From positions 492,631,180 through 492,695,179 of the forward strand of contig CM022298.1 in NCBI GenBank assembly GCA_011799875.1: a stretch of DNA of 64,000 nucleotides, written 5' to 3'. Every line of letters starts with the position of its first letter. Position 1 is the stretch's first letter. The notes beneath the pieces are model-generated. The model searched no databases. It saw nothing but the letters and a program-made list of their open reading frames with translations, and was not told the origin of the DNA. The DNA comes from Thinopyrum elongatum (taxonomy: Eukaryota > Streptophyta > Magnoliopsida > Poales > Poaceae). Both the position numbers and the translations under genes were made by a program. Of the stretch, positions 22,308 through 33,099 are shown piece after piece.

Positions 22308-23642
22308 GTAGGAGCCGGGTTCTGGTGAGGGAGAAAACCAATTGGATTGTCCAACCCCTCATCATTGTAGCCAAGACCATGCATGAAGGATTTTTAGGAA
22401 GCCTTCAAAACGCGGCCATGAGACATCCATGTCATAGTCCGGTCATCATCCGTCCCAAAGTGCACAGTGGCATAAAAATGGGTCACTAACTCAGAATTGA
22501 AGTCATAGTTGAAAGTCATCGCCTTGATAATATCAAACTTCTCACATGTGGCAAGAGCCTCCCCAAAGTATTTTGTGTCATTCTACATCAAAGAATTCAT
22601 CTTGACATATGTGTTCTTCTTCTCATGAATAATCTCATGATATACAAATCTCGATTCCAGAATGGGCGACCCCTAAAAGGAGGCTCTTGGGGACGGGCAT
22701 AAGGATCACACTGCGGTAAGCCCAATACTCCTTGGAGTTCATCTCCATAATTGTCTTGACCTACACTTCCTTCCAAGTGGTCTTGGCCCTACCTGACTAC
22801 CTGACAGGCACCTCCTCCTCATCATGCTGACCATTGTCACGACGGGCACACTTCAGACCTTTGCGATGAGGACGAGGGGAGCTACTACCACCTGAACTGA
22901 AGAAAAAGCGAGAGGGAACAACATGTGTAAGAAATATGCATAAGCCAAAGACAAACAAGTGACAGAGAAGCCAAATTGGAGTTATTCTGAAAAATCTAGG
23001 TTCAAGAGGTAGTACCGTTTCAGAGACCAGTAGTACCACCTGGGGCACAAGCGGTAGTACCATACGTGCCACAAACGTACTTCCAGGATTGCATGCGGTA
23101 GTGCCGGAATCGAGAGATTTTTCGGAAAACAGCAAATTGGATCCTACACTCCTATCTAGCAACATCCCTAGACTCATTCTTGCCTTGATCTATCCAAAAA
23201 TCAACAAACAACTAAGTAATTCCCTAGATTCAAAGAACTGAACCACGGAGATAGAAGAACAAGCATTAGCGATGTCCGTGGCAAGGGGAGGTGGTGGGGA
23301 TCGATCCCACCGATCGGAGTCAAGGGAGGAGCATGGAGGCGACGCACCCAAGGGGGCTGGCCGCGATGGTTCTCGTTGCTGCAGAGGAGCAATGTGGGAG
23401 AAAACATAGTGAATGGGAATGGGGGTTAGGGGAACCCCTGTGCCCATTCGCTTATTCATCCCAGACAACGCTAAGCGATAGTACTGCTCTGGTGAGCAGC
23501 AGTACCGCTTAAGGGTACTCGCACGACACTAAGGCCGGAAGTGCCGCCTCACAACACTGCATGCAAGTAGCAACGGTAGTACCGCTCCTCCAAGCGGTAG
23601 TACCGCTTGCAAAAAAGGAACCAGCCAGGAACAAGAAGGATA
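22308..23642 (-). mobile_element. Element A, upstream half (gene start and leader)
   Basis: Right of the CACTA I target copy the minus-strand frame of element A resumes (22311-22900) with at least two in-frame stops, so the protein is broken on this side too. At about 22900 the minus strand shows a pyrimidine-rich stretch ending TTCTTCAG, a likely splice acceptor before a Ser-rich start (SSSGGSSSPRPHRKG). A proline-rich frame at 23190-23468 may be the first exon. The GCGGTAGTACCGC palindromes of the LTR recur at 23010-23100 and 23470-23615. The segment is cut at 23642 by the start of CACTA II, and the 5' LTR is not seen elsewhere in the window. Confidence 0.5.
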
Positions 23643-24169
23643 CACTACAAAAAAAATGACACATCCGTGACATTTTGCTCGAACGATTTTTTTCTGTCAT
23701 GCTTATGACACTTCTATGACGATAATTGTGACAAAATGACGTATCATCATAGATTTGGTGGGCTCCTACTTCTATGACAAAAAATCATGACAGAAAATGG
23801 GCTTTTCATCCTGGGCGGGCCGGGGACGCACCTGCATGACATTCTTTGGGCCATTCATGACGGAAAAAATCGTGGTAGAAGCGAGCGCGAGGAAAATTTC
23901 GGGGAGTTCCCGGTTACGGTGGGTGGTCGGGGCCGAGTGATGCACTGTGGTTTGCACATTTCTCTCGTACGTAGGCGCGTGTGTGTGTGAGGCGTTGGCT
24001 CTAACTGAACCCGAGGGAGGCGTTCCCTTACTGAGCCCGAGCGATTGCACTAGCTACGTTACTCAACCCAAGCGATCGATCCCTTGGCTCTTAACTGAAC
24101 CCGAGCGATTTCTTCGCTACTGCTGCTAATTGAAGCCGATCGAACCAGCTGCCTCTTTATGAATAGTGA

Positions 24170-24272
24170 CTATTGTTGGGGGTTGGATGAACAATGCCCA
24201 GTGGGGGTTGGATGAACAGGACCCCGTGGTAGTAGGCCGTTGCCGCTGGATGAACAGGACCACGAGGAGGCT
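24170..24272. repeat. GGATGAACAG minisatellite, left portion
   Basis: Three units around GTTGGATGAACA and CTGGATGAACAGGACC. The same minisatellite continues at 26030 on the other side of the solo LTR. Confidence 0.6.
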
Positions 24273-24277
24273 GCCAC

Positions 24278-26016
24278 TGTTGGGGAACGTAGCATGCAAT
24301 TTCAAAAATTTCCTACGCTAACGAAAGATCTATCTAGGAGATGCATAGCAACGAGAGGGGAAGAGTGTGTCCACGTACCCTTGTAGACCGAAAGCGGAAG
24401 CGTTTGTTAACGCGGTTGATGTAGTCAAACTTCTTCTCGTTCCGACCGAACAAGCACCGAACGTACGGCACCTCCGAGTTCTGCACACGTTCAGCTTGAT
24501 GACTTCCCTCAAACTCTTGATCCAGCAAAGTGTTGAGGGAGAGTTCCATCAGCACAACGGTGTGGTGACGGTGATGGTGAAGTGATCCGCGCAGGGCTTC
24601 GCCTAAGCACTACGTGAATATGAGCGGAGGCGTAAACTGTGGAGGGGGGCGCCGCACACGGCTAACAATTGTTGGTCTGTGTTCTAGGCGCCCCCTCCCC
24701 ATGTATATATAGGTGGGAGGGGGAGGGTCACAGCCCTAGGGCACCCCAAGTAGGAGGAATCCTACTTGGGGGACTAGTCCAATTCGCCCCCCCTTTCCAT
24801 GTTTTTCGGAGAGGGAAGGAAGGGGGAGGCCGAATTGCCTCCCCTTCCTTCTCTCTTCCCCTTTTCCCTTCCCCTTCCTATTCGGCCAACAAGGGGGGCG
24901 CAGCAGCCCATGCTGGCTGTTGTGTTTCCCCTCTTGGCCCAATAGGCCCATATCTTTGCCGAGGGGTGCCCGGAACCCCTTCTGGTGACCCGATATGTAC
25001 CCGGTACCCCCGGAACACTTCCGGTGTCCGAATATCATTGTCCTATATATGAATCTTTACCTCTCGACCATTTAGAGACTCCTCGTCATGTCCGTGATCT
25101 CATCCGGGACTCCGAACAACATTCGGTCACCAATCACATAACTCATATAATACAAAATCGTCATCAAACGTTAAGCGTGCGGACCCTACGGGTTCGAGAA
25201 TTATGTAGACATGACCGAGACACCTCTCCGGTCAATAACCAACAGCGGAACCTAGATGCTCATATTGGTTCCCACATATTCTATGAAGATTTTTATCGGT
25301 CGTACCGCAATGACAACATACGTTGTTCCCTTTGTCATCGGTATGTTACTTGCCCGAGATTCGATCTTCGGTATCTTCATACCTAGTTCAATCTCGTTAC
25401 CGGCAAGTCTCTTTACTCATTCCGTAATGCATCATCCCGCAACTAACTCATTAGTCACATTGCTTGCAAGGCTTCTTATGATGTGCATTACCGAGAGGGC
25501 CCAGAGATACCTCTCTGATACTCGGAGTGACAAATCCTAATCTCGATCTATGCCAACCCAACAAACACCTTCGGAGATACCTGTAGAGCATCTTTATGAT
25601 CACCCAGTTATGCTGTGATGTTTGATAGCACACAAGGTATTCCTCCGGTATCCGGGAGTTGCATAATCTCATAGTCAAAGGAATATGTATATGTCATGAA
25701 GAAAGCTATAGCAATAAAACTGAACGATCAATATGCTAAGCTAACGGATGGGTCATGTCCATCACATCATTCTCCTAATGATGTGATCCCATTCGTCAAA
25801 TGACAACACATGTCTATGGTTATGAAACTTAACCATCTTTGATTAACGAGCTAGTCTAGTAGAGGCTTACTAGGGACTCGGTGTTTTGTCTTTGTATCCA
25901 CACATGTATCAAGTTTCCGGTTAATACAATTCTAGCATGAATAATAAACATTTATCATGATATAAGGAAATATAAAATAACAAATTTATTATTGCCTCTA
26001 GGGCATATTTCCTTCA
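24278..26016 (+). mobile_element. Solo LTR, Angela/BARE/WIS (Copia) type
   Basis: Begins TGTTGGGGAACGTAG and ends GGGCATATTTCCTTCA, the characteristic ends of the BARE-1/WIS/Angela Copia LTR of Triticeae. An exact 5-bp duplication GCCAC flanks it (24273-24277 and 26017-26021) and there is no internal region. It is therefore a solo LTR formed by recombination between two LTRs. Length 1739 bp. A TATATATA box lies near 24703-24710, as expected for this promoter. ORFs inside are by chance. The orientation given is that of the TGTTGGGG end as 5'. Confidence 0.9.
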
Positions 26017-26029
26017 GCCACACCCGAGC

Positions 26030-26260
26030 CGGTTGGGGGTGGATGAACAGGACCCCGGGGAGGGCTGGTTGAACAGTAGCCAGTGGAGGCTGGATGAACA
26101 GTAGCCCGTGGATGCAGGAGGAAGACGCGGTGGATGAACAGTAGCAGGTGGAGGCTGGAGGAAGTCGACGGTGGATGAACAGTAGCCCCGTGGAGGCTGG
26201 AGCGAGGCTGTAGACGGTGGATGAACAGGACCCTATTTCGACTGTAGGTAGTAGACGGTG
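26030..26260. repeat. GGATGAACAGTAGCC minisatellite, right portion
   Basis: About seven degenerate 30-45 bp units with the core GGTGGATGAACAGTAGCC and GTGGAGGCTGGA. Continuation of the array interrupted by the solo LTR. Confidence 0.7.
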
Positions 26261-26785
26261 GATGACCAGAAGGAGATGGCAACCATTGCTGTCGACTGGC
26301 TAGCCGGCAGGCAGCCAGAGGATGACGACGTCCCAATGGAGATAGTGGTAGTCGACGATCCGGCGCCAACCCCCTCCTCCGCGCCATCCTTGCCAGTGCA
26401 TTGCACCATGACCATCGGCGAGGCCCGTGCCCAATACATGGACATGGTGAGGCAGAAGCATGAGGAGCAGTTCTGGGAGGCACAGGCCGACACCGCCTAC
26501 AACCACCATGTCCTCCAGGAGCACCTGCAAGCGGAGGAGTAGATCGCCGCGGAGCGGGCGGAGCAGGAGGCGCTGCTCGAGTCATATCGCTCCACCCGCG
26601 AGGGCCACCTCGCGCGCTGGCAGTACCGCATGTGGGTGGCGGAGGTTGCGGCCGCCTACAAAGAGGGCGATGAAGCGGGCGAGGCGCTGTTAGGCGACAC
26701 CGACGACGAGGCGGAGGACAATGCCGGCTCCGTCGAGGCCCCGCCCCACTGGCACCGAGGCAGAGGACTTTGCCAGCTTCGGTGA
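26258..26785 (+). pseudogene. Hydrophilic coiled-coil-like ORF of CACTA II, one stop
   Basis: The frame opens at ATG 26258 and runs to 26785 with a single TAG at 26540-26542 where the context suggests a sense codon (AEE-stop-IAAERAEQ). The product would be about 175 residues, rich in E, A and R with heptad-like leucines, and ends in an acidic segment (GDTDDEAEDNAGS). I do not recognise a domain. High G/C and the location inside CACTA II suggest a captured or element-specific gene. It runs directly into the GC-rich repeats that follow. Confidence 0.45.
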
Positions 26786-27095
26786 GGCCCTGCTCCGCCG
26801 AGGCCCCGCCCCGCCAACAACGAGGCAGAGGACATCACCGGCTCTGCCAAGGCCCCGCCCCACCGGCACTGAGGCGGAGGACTTCGCCGGCTTCGGCGAG
26901 GCCCTGCTCCGCCGATGCCCTGCCCCGCCAACAATGAGGCAGAGGACATCGCCGGCTTCGCTGAGGCCCCGCCCTGCCAGCAACGAGGGGGAGGATTTCC
27001 CCCGCTCCGCCGAGGCGCCGCCCCGCCAACAACGAGGCAGAGGACATCGCCGGCTCCGTCGAGGCCCCGCCCCACTGCCAGCGAGGCCGCGCCAC
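26735..27095. repeat. GC-rich tandem repeat, unit about 60 bp
   Basis: Six units with GAGGCCCCGCCCC(G/A)CC, AACGAGGCAGAGGACATC and GCCGGCTCCG words, alternating between two subtypes. Long ORFs on both strands across this region are composition artefacts. Confidence 0.75.
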
Positions 27096-27419
27096 ACAGA
27101 AAATGAGGAAGAGTATAACACAGTAGGTCGCCGCCGCTTGGGTCCAAGTAAGGACACCACTGCTACCCTCTGGTTGAAGCCAAGCTTGGCAGGTTGAACA
27201 TTGACGGCCGATTAGCTGCTTGGCAGCGACATGGAGTCGGAGAGCTGAGCTGGAGAAGAAGCTTCTGTTCGGCTCAGCCGGACACGAGAAATGGGCGTCG
27301 GAGATCTTAGATTAGGTTAATTAATTATACCTCCAGTGCACCCCTTTTTAGTTGAAGAATGTATGAAATGTAATGAAATCTGGTGTGTTTATATGAAATC
27401 CGGCCGTGTATGAACGAAT

Positions 27420-27918
27420 TTAGTCTGATTAGTTTGAATTCTTGTATCACTGGCATGAACATGCAAAACAGTAATTATTCTCAGGACTAACGGTGATCAC
27501 CTCGTTTGCAGCAGTTTCACATGTACAAAAAGTTTGAGCAGCTTTTTAGCGTACACATTGCAATCAAACTCACAGGCCTGGCAATTCATAGAGAACATTC
27601 AAAACAATCGATGATTATGCATCTCAATGATTCACACGTCAGAGCCAATATTTACTTCACAACTAAAGACTAAAGAACAATCGATCGATGTTGCTGACGG
27701 CAAAGGGCGTCCCATTCCAAAATATCAAACGCATGTCTTCTTGCTAACATCAATGAGCAAAATTTGACATGTTGTCCCATTCCAAAATATCAAATGTGTG
27801 TATTTTTGCATACATCAATGAGCAAACTTTGACAAGGTTTTCCCATTCCAAAATATCAAATCCCTACGATTGTGGAATGGGCGGGGTTTGCCATCAGTTT
27901 GCACATTGACATGTCACC
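27420..27918. repeat. Flank with a three-copy 65-bp repeat
   Basis: CCCATTCCAAAATATCAAA begins at 27711, 27776 and 27842 with TGAGCAAA(A/C)TTTGACA between, giving a unit of 65-66 bp. From about 27590 the sequence matches the segments near 33550 and 37200 (CATCTCAATGATTCACA...), marking the downstream edge of the first duplicated block. Confidence 0.6.
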
Positions 27919-30760
27919 TCATGCTAAATAAACCAGCTGTTCTTTTTGTGCAGTTCCACTAAAATCAACCAACTTCACGAACATATCGGCACCTCCTTTC
28001 TTGTAGCTAATTTTGTGGCTGGAGGTGGAAATGAATGATTCGAGAACATTCGATGTATTGTGCATGATGAAGTATAATGGAGGGCACGAACCATCAGACA
28101 TTTTGTGCAGTTCCCATTGAAATCAAGCTGAGCATCCATGTTTGCACAAATACAAAAAAAGTGATTAGTATAAAGCAAATTGTATTATGAATTTACAGTT
28201 TAAACAGGCACCTACATGATCCATGCAGAGCACATATTTAAAAAAATAGAACTCACCAGAAAGAATCCTAAAAAAACATTGTATTGGCCATCACATCAAC
28301 AAAGATGGAGATCAGTGTGTCCTTCTGAGCTGAAGTTAGTTTGTTCTTGTGGGCAGTAATGTAACCATCCTTCAACTGCTCCTTCTGATAAGAAGAGAGG
28401 CTTGGCTTCTTCATCCTAGCATAATCGGAACTAGGCACTTCACGTACTCCATATTCTTCTTCAGAGGAGGATGATCCTGTTGTGCAAAGACAAGAGAACA
28501 ACTAAATGATAGCATCCCTGTTTGCTCGAAAAAAAGGAAAGGAAATATTTAAAACAACCATTACATTAACAATGAGAGTAACTGATGAAATGTATAGTCA
28601 CAAAGAGATGCATCCTCATTATCCTCATAGGAAATGATATGATACCAAAGACAGCAGCTCAACTTGAACTATATTATTACTTAATTTTATCAGTGGCTAT
28701 AACTGTGGCAAACCAGAGCCTCAATTTATTAGCAGCCTTAGATTAACATGCGAAACAATACCACTTTCTCATGACAGTAGCTAAACAGTAGCACAACACC
28801 AATAGAGATGACAAAGCTCAATCATATGGATGAAATCCGTGGGCCGGTACCAACCTTTGTCAGGAGGCTTATTGTGTAGAGCATATAGATGAAGCACTTC
28901 TCCGGAACCATCCATTATTATCTACTGTAGTTGCCATGCTTACTATAAACTCCTCAATTAGTTTAATGTTTCCAACATCTTCTTGTGCAGTTCCACTAAA
29001 ATATATGTTATCTTCAAACAAGATCCCTGTTTGCACAAGTAGAGATAATTACATATTACATTAAGAGTGGCATCAAATCACAGTGGCAAAACAATTGCTC
29101 GTTCCAGCCATAGCAATAAATTAAGATGCAAAACTATATCATTACTTGTGTCATCACAGTTCTAGTGCTTCATTACAGCACCGGGAGTTGATTTTTGTTC
29201 TTCTTTCGCTTATTCTTCCCCTTCATCACTTGGTTCAATAACAGACAAGCTTCGCCTTCAATGTAAGATTTGGCATGTCAATTAGGGAGCCCAAGTATAG
29301 CACTAAACAACAACATTACTTTTCTGATGACAGTAGCAAAATACAGGCCAACAGTTGCGAAATATCATTATCTTACCTCAATGGGATATTACGGTGCACA
29401 TACAGATTGGAAGCCTGGTCTCATTTTGTGCAATTCACTAAAATCAAGCAACATTACCGTATAAGTAGCACAACATATGAAAGCACACTGCACAATCATG
29501 TGGAAGAAGGCCAGTACTGACATCTCATGATGCGGAATTCAAACAACTCACAAGAAGAAGATTTGAAACAAATTTGCCAACACGGGTAGGAAGTCAGATC
29601 TCCTCTTGTGCAGTTCCACTAAGATCAGGCAATCAAGCAACATTGTCGGTGTGACATTTTGGCTGAACTGCACAAAACACTCCTTAAACAAAAGTGTTTT
29701 GTGCAATGCAACAAAAGGTCGCAATAGCAACGAGGTGAAGTAGATAACCCTGTTTACACAGAGGTGCAAAGGAAACAATTACTGGTCAATAATGGTGGAT
29801 GACATAGAAGCCCACAAAAAGAAGCATCTAACTTATCTAAATGGGAAAGAAAGCAAGACAGTAGCATTTCTCAAACAGTGGCATTGATTCATATTAACAG
29901 AGAGATTATATTAACAATAAAATTCGTTAAACATGTAATTTGCTTTTAACTATGGCATTGCTTTAATTTTCTAGCGGCATTATTAGATTAACAACAGCTA
30001 AAGAGTTGTACGGGACAGTTGACGCACCAGCACCATGTGCATCTACCGATGTATAAAGGGGTTATGCAGAGCAGAGTCTGTTGCAACAAACAACCAAGGA
30101 GCATATTTGTGTTGGTCCCAGTTTTGTTATCTTTAGAGACCTTTCCCTATGTGAGGGCAGCAAATCTAGTCCTGTTCAAACTCTACAGCCTTGTCCCCCA
30201 CCCACAGAAAGATCAGTTCGTTACAGATGTGTGTACTACGTTTGTCATTGTTTTCCCTTTTCGACCAACATAGGTGTTGGATAGCCAGTCTGTACTACTT
30301 TCCCCCTTCCTTTCCTCTTTGAACCACGTCCTAGATTCATGCTTTACAACTTTCCCCACTACTTTCCTGTTTGATCCAACACCTAGATTCGAGTGCATAA
30401 GCGAAAAAAAACCACATGCAGCTAGAGCAATGCATGTGGATTAAGTAAATTATACCTTAAGGTTCTCGGGGTGTGGCTCAGTGGGCGGCCGGAGGCCGAT
30501 CTGCCCACACTATGTACGGCAGTGAGGAAGAAGGGGTCGAAGGCCCTCACGTGCCACCGTTGGGTGAAAGAGAACAGCGGCGCTGGTAGTGGATTCCCTC
30601 CCTCGTCGACGGCGACAGCGTTAAGCCTCCTTCCCTTCCCCGGCGGACGGGATCCTGTCAGCTCTTTGACCAGCAGTGAGGGGAGAGAGAGAGAGAGGCC
30701 AACGCAGTCTTGTTTAGATCTGGAGAGGGTGAGAGAGTGTGAAGAGAGCAACTACAAGCG
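27919..30760 (-). pseudogene. Multi-exon gene remnant, B3 (REM-type) linker-like exons
   Basis: Minus-strand gene remnant with a TATA box near 30780, a 5' exon ending AACCTTAAG/GTATAA (about 30462) and smaller exon-like blocks downstream. The two best-defined are 29026-28855 (starts after CAG, contains YFSGTAQED, ends GACAAAG/GT) and 28476-28268 (starts after CAACAG, contains EEEYGVREVPSSD and KKPSLSSYQKEQLKDGYITA). Splice phase agrees between them. The second resembles the linker preceding the second B3 domain in grass REM-type B3 proteins; no B3 domain itself remains. The first has a frameshift (reading moves from ..SMATTVDNNG to MDGSGEVLHLYALHN). B3 proteins are plant DNA-binding regulators. 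Identity is from motif memory only. Confidence 0.45.
29031..30420 (-). other. Intron-like DNA with repeated exon-start motifs
   Basis: A/T-rich sequence containing two further copies of the TTGTGCA(G/A)TTCAC motif (about 29425 and 29605) at exon-like positions and GTTTGCACA(A/G) words near splice-like sites. No continuous frame is found. It could be introns or decayed tandem exons of the same gene remnant. Confidence 0.3.
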
Positions 30761-30774
30761 CTGAGGCTCCAATG

Positions 30775-30860
30775 TGTATATATATAGTGGAGAGAGAGTG
30801 TGAAGAGAGCAAACCCTAGAAAACAAGCACCAAGGCTGCAACGTATATAGTTGGAGTGGT
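30775..30860 (-). promoter_or_regulatory. Duplicated TATA-box promoter, block 1
   Basis: Two TATATA boxes on the minus strand (about 30778-30788 and 30842-30849), each followed by the leader word GAGAGCAA(A/C), result from a tandem duplication of about 70-80 bp. The upper box aligns with the single boxes of the other two copies at 34345-34353 and 37975-37990. Confidence 0.5.
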
Positions 30861-31307
30861 TTTCTTTTTCTCCCCATAAAAATCATTTTAAATTATGCAT
30901 GAATCGGAACTCTTTATTTAATGTAGTGAAGAAAAATACTAGGGCAATGCTAATACGTGAAGAAAATTTAACGCTCGAAGGAATCAACTCGCAATTAACA
31001 TTGCACGCCTCCCGGTCACACTTACTATCATTCATGTGTGGTACACGACCCTCCGAAGTGAATAACAACTGAACCACACACGGTCAAAATATCGGAAAGG
31101 TGGGCTGCACCATCCTCCAATTTTAAATATTCTCAAGAAATTCAATTTTAATTACTTTGTATGTACACTTTGCTCTCTTCCAATAATTTTTGGCACTTGT
31201 ATTTAGCCTAAGTTAGTGTGCCACCGTATCTCGTACTACTACCCTCGTCCAGGTTTTTATGCCACGTCATATATTTTTTGTCAAAGTTTGACCAAAATTT
31301 TTAACTA

Positions 31308-31625
31308 CTCCCTCCTTTCCAGTTTATAGGGCTTAAATTTGAAATCTCATCAACCAAGGCAGATGATGAGTGGAGAAATGTACTCCGTCTCATAGTTTAC
31401 AAAATTACTCAAACTTAAATCTGCATTAATTACAATATATTCATGGACGACCACTAAATGAGTAGGAATGGTTACATGCACTGGTTGGTTTCTTTTAATC
31501 CTTGCATGCATTAATTTAATGCACCTTGGAATGTGAACATGTGGTGGAAACAAGTGAAAATAAGACTGTATAATATGATAAAACAAAGAAAATGAGATGA
31601 GCCCAATAAACTGGAAAGGAGGAAG
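31308..31625. mobile_element. Stowaway-like MITE, 318 bp
   Basis: Ends CTCCCTCCTTTCCAGTTTAT and, inverted, the same sequence with one change from CTCCC to CTTCC. Flanked by TA dinucleotides (31306-31307 and 31626-31627), the Tc1/mariner target duplication. No ORF of its own; the 100-codon frame is by chance. Confidence 0.8.
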
Positions 31626-31860
31626 TAGTAAACTGCTAATACATGCCAACAAAAAATAAATATTATTGGCTTCTTTTTTATGTGTTCTAAACGCTTTTAT
31701 ATTTCGTTATGGAGTATTTTTAATCAATTTTTGCCAACATAATTAACTAGTGGCAAAAATTCAGAACCAACCTAATTAATATGGCCACCGGCCATCTGCA
31801 CACATTTATTTTCCAGCACATTTCTTTTCATCAATGACATTTTGATACAGGGAAGTACAT

Positions 31861-32528
31861 TCACCAATTCTTTGCTAGGAGAGCAAGACCAAAGAAAACA
31901 AGAACCACAATTAGACATTTTAAAAGATATCCAATTTCCATAACTGCTCCCACTAATTGTATTAATATCTTCTCTATGTCTTCATTGTTGATCTGTGGCT
32001 TCTCGAGCTTGCACACTTCTTTCTTCTTCAATTCTAAAGAACTAGACGTTGATTCACATCTAATATCATCTCTAGCCTCTATTCTAGCAAGGAGTGCATG
32101 AGCATCTACCAAATTTCGTGCTATCAATAGATCGATGTATTCTTCTTCCCGAAACCAAAACTTGCATCCATCCTACACACAAGTTTGAGTATAAGCTGCC
32201 GAACATGCGCCGAATAAGGGAGCACAGCCGAATAAAAAGAAGTACTACGCACCTTATCTTTTTCGCACTTGATGAACACCCATACGGGATGTTCTGGCAT
32301 GGTCAAAATGCGGCGCAGTACTTGCCGCGGGCAGCCATCGCACTTTATGAGCGGCAACGATGAACCAACTAGCTGCTGGGCCAGGGCCGAGCCCAGACGG
32401 TGGTCGGCCGTGTCTTTGCTGGCGATCCGCCGACAGGATAGATCCGAGCGGCTAGAGGCGGATTCAGTACCGGCACGCGATGTGGAGGCATTGCCATTGT
32501 TGTGTGACTCGGTACCCGAACAATCCAT
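31861..32528 (-). CDS. GRF-type zinc-finger protein, two exons, C-terminal membrane segment
   Basis: Exon 1 32528-32253 (ATG at 32526-32528; ends AAG/GTGCGTAG) and exon 2 32172-31861 (after a GTGTGTAG acceptor), with an 80-bp intron in phase 0. The product is about 195 residues. Residues 60-110 carry the GRF zinc-finger layout: LIKCDGCPRQVLRRI, then HPVWVFIKC, then across the intron GCKFWFREEEYIDLL. The CxxC...C...C ligands and the F.W.EEEY end are all present. The C-terminal part has a charged, coiled-coil-like stretch and a hydrophobic segment (LIVVLVFFGLALLA) suitable for a membrane anchor, as in other grass members. The GRF finger is a nucleic-acid-binding module; the role of this short family is unknown. 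It appears intact, in contrast to its surroundings. Confidence 0.75.
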
Positions 32529-32804
32529 GGCAAGGCGCAGTCGCAGGCAGCCGGAACGCTCCAAATCCGGCAGCCGCGTGCATCAAATCTCGCGGCCGCA
32601 GATAAAGCGGTTGACCGCCGGTGCCGGGACGAGAGAGGCACCGATCCGGCCATCGCGCTGTGGTCGGCTGGGCTATAGTGCAAGGCAGCGACTGTGTCTC
32701 CGACGGACATGCGTGTACCTCTTCCCTTCTTGTACATACTCCATTTATCTCACTTCTTGTGGCTTCCCACTCCCATGATATTCCTATTCTATGAACCTGT
32801 GTGT

Positions 32805-32832
32805 GCATATGTGTGTGTGTGTGTGTGTGTTT
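32805..32832. repeat. (TG)n microsatellite
   Basis: Run of about 12 TG units upstream (on the minus strand) of the GRF gene, followed at 32850-32862 by an AG run. Confidence 0.85.
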
Positions 32833-33099
32833 TAACAACGTGTGTGTGTTAGAGAGAGAGAGACACATCGACCTACAGACAGATGGTGTGTAGTACTACG
32901 AAGCCGTGAGAGTCGGTGCATCCTCTCCTTTTCGGGCGTCCGATCGGGACAGCTGCCACGCCCGCTCCTGACCACCCTGGCCCACCCAATGCCCCTCCAT
33001 CGCCCGCGCACGCTTCTCGCCCGAAAAGAATCGGCGCTGCATTCATGCCCGGGCAGAGCGGACGCGACCTCACACTGGCGCATGTGTTGAAGAGAGAAG

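Larger units (their letters stand above)
23643..27420. mobile_element. CACTA II: left part of a second CACTA element
   Basis: Starts CACTACAAAAAAAATGACAC, followed by TGACA/TGTCA words in both orientations (23655-23800), a recognisable Triticeae CACTA subterminal pattern. The interior includes a GATGAACAG minisatellite split by a solo LTR, a broken hydrophilic ORF and a GC-rich repeat array. The sequence to about 27420 is consistent with the same element. I could not find the inverted right terminus anywhere to the right, so the element is truncated or rearranged; the end coordinate is a guess. The possible target copy on the left is ATA (23640-23642). Confidence 0.6.

Noticed and set aside
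26656..27197. Several overlapping 150-160 codon ORFs
   Set aside because: They translate the GC-rich 60-bp tandem repeat in different frames.
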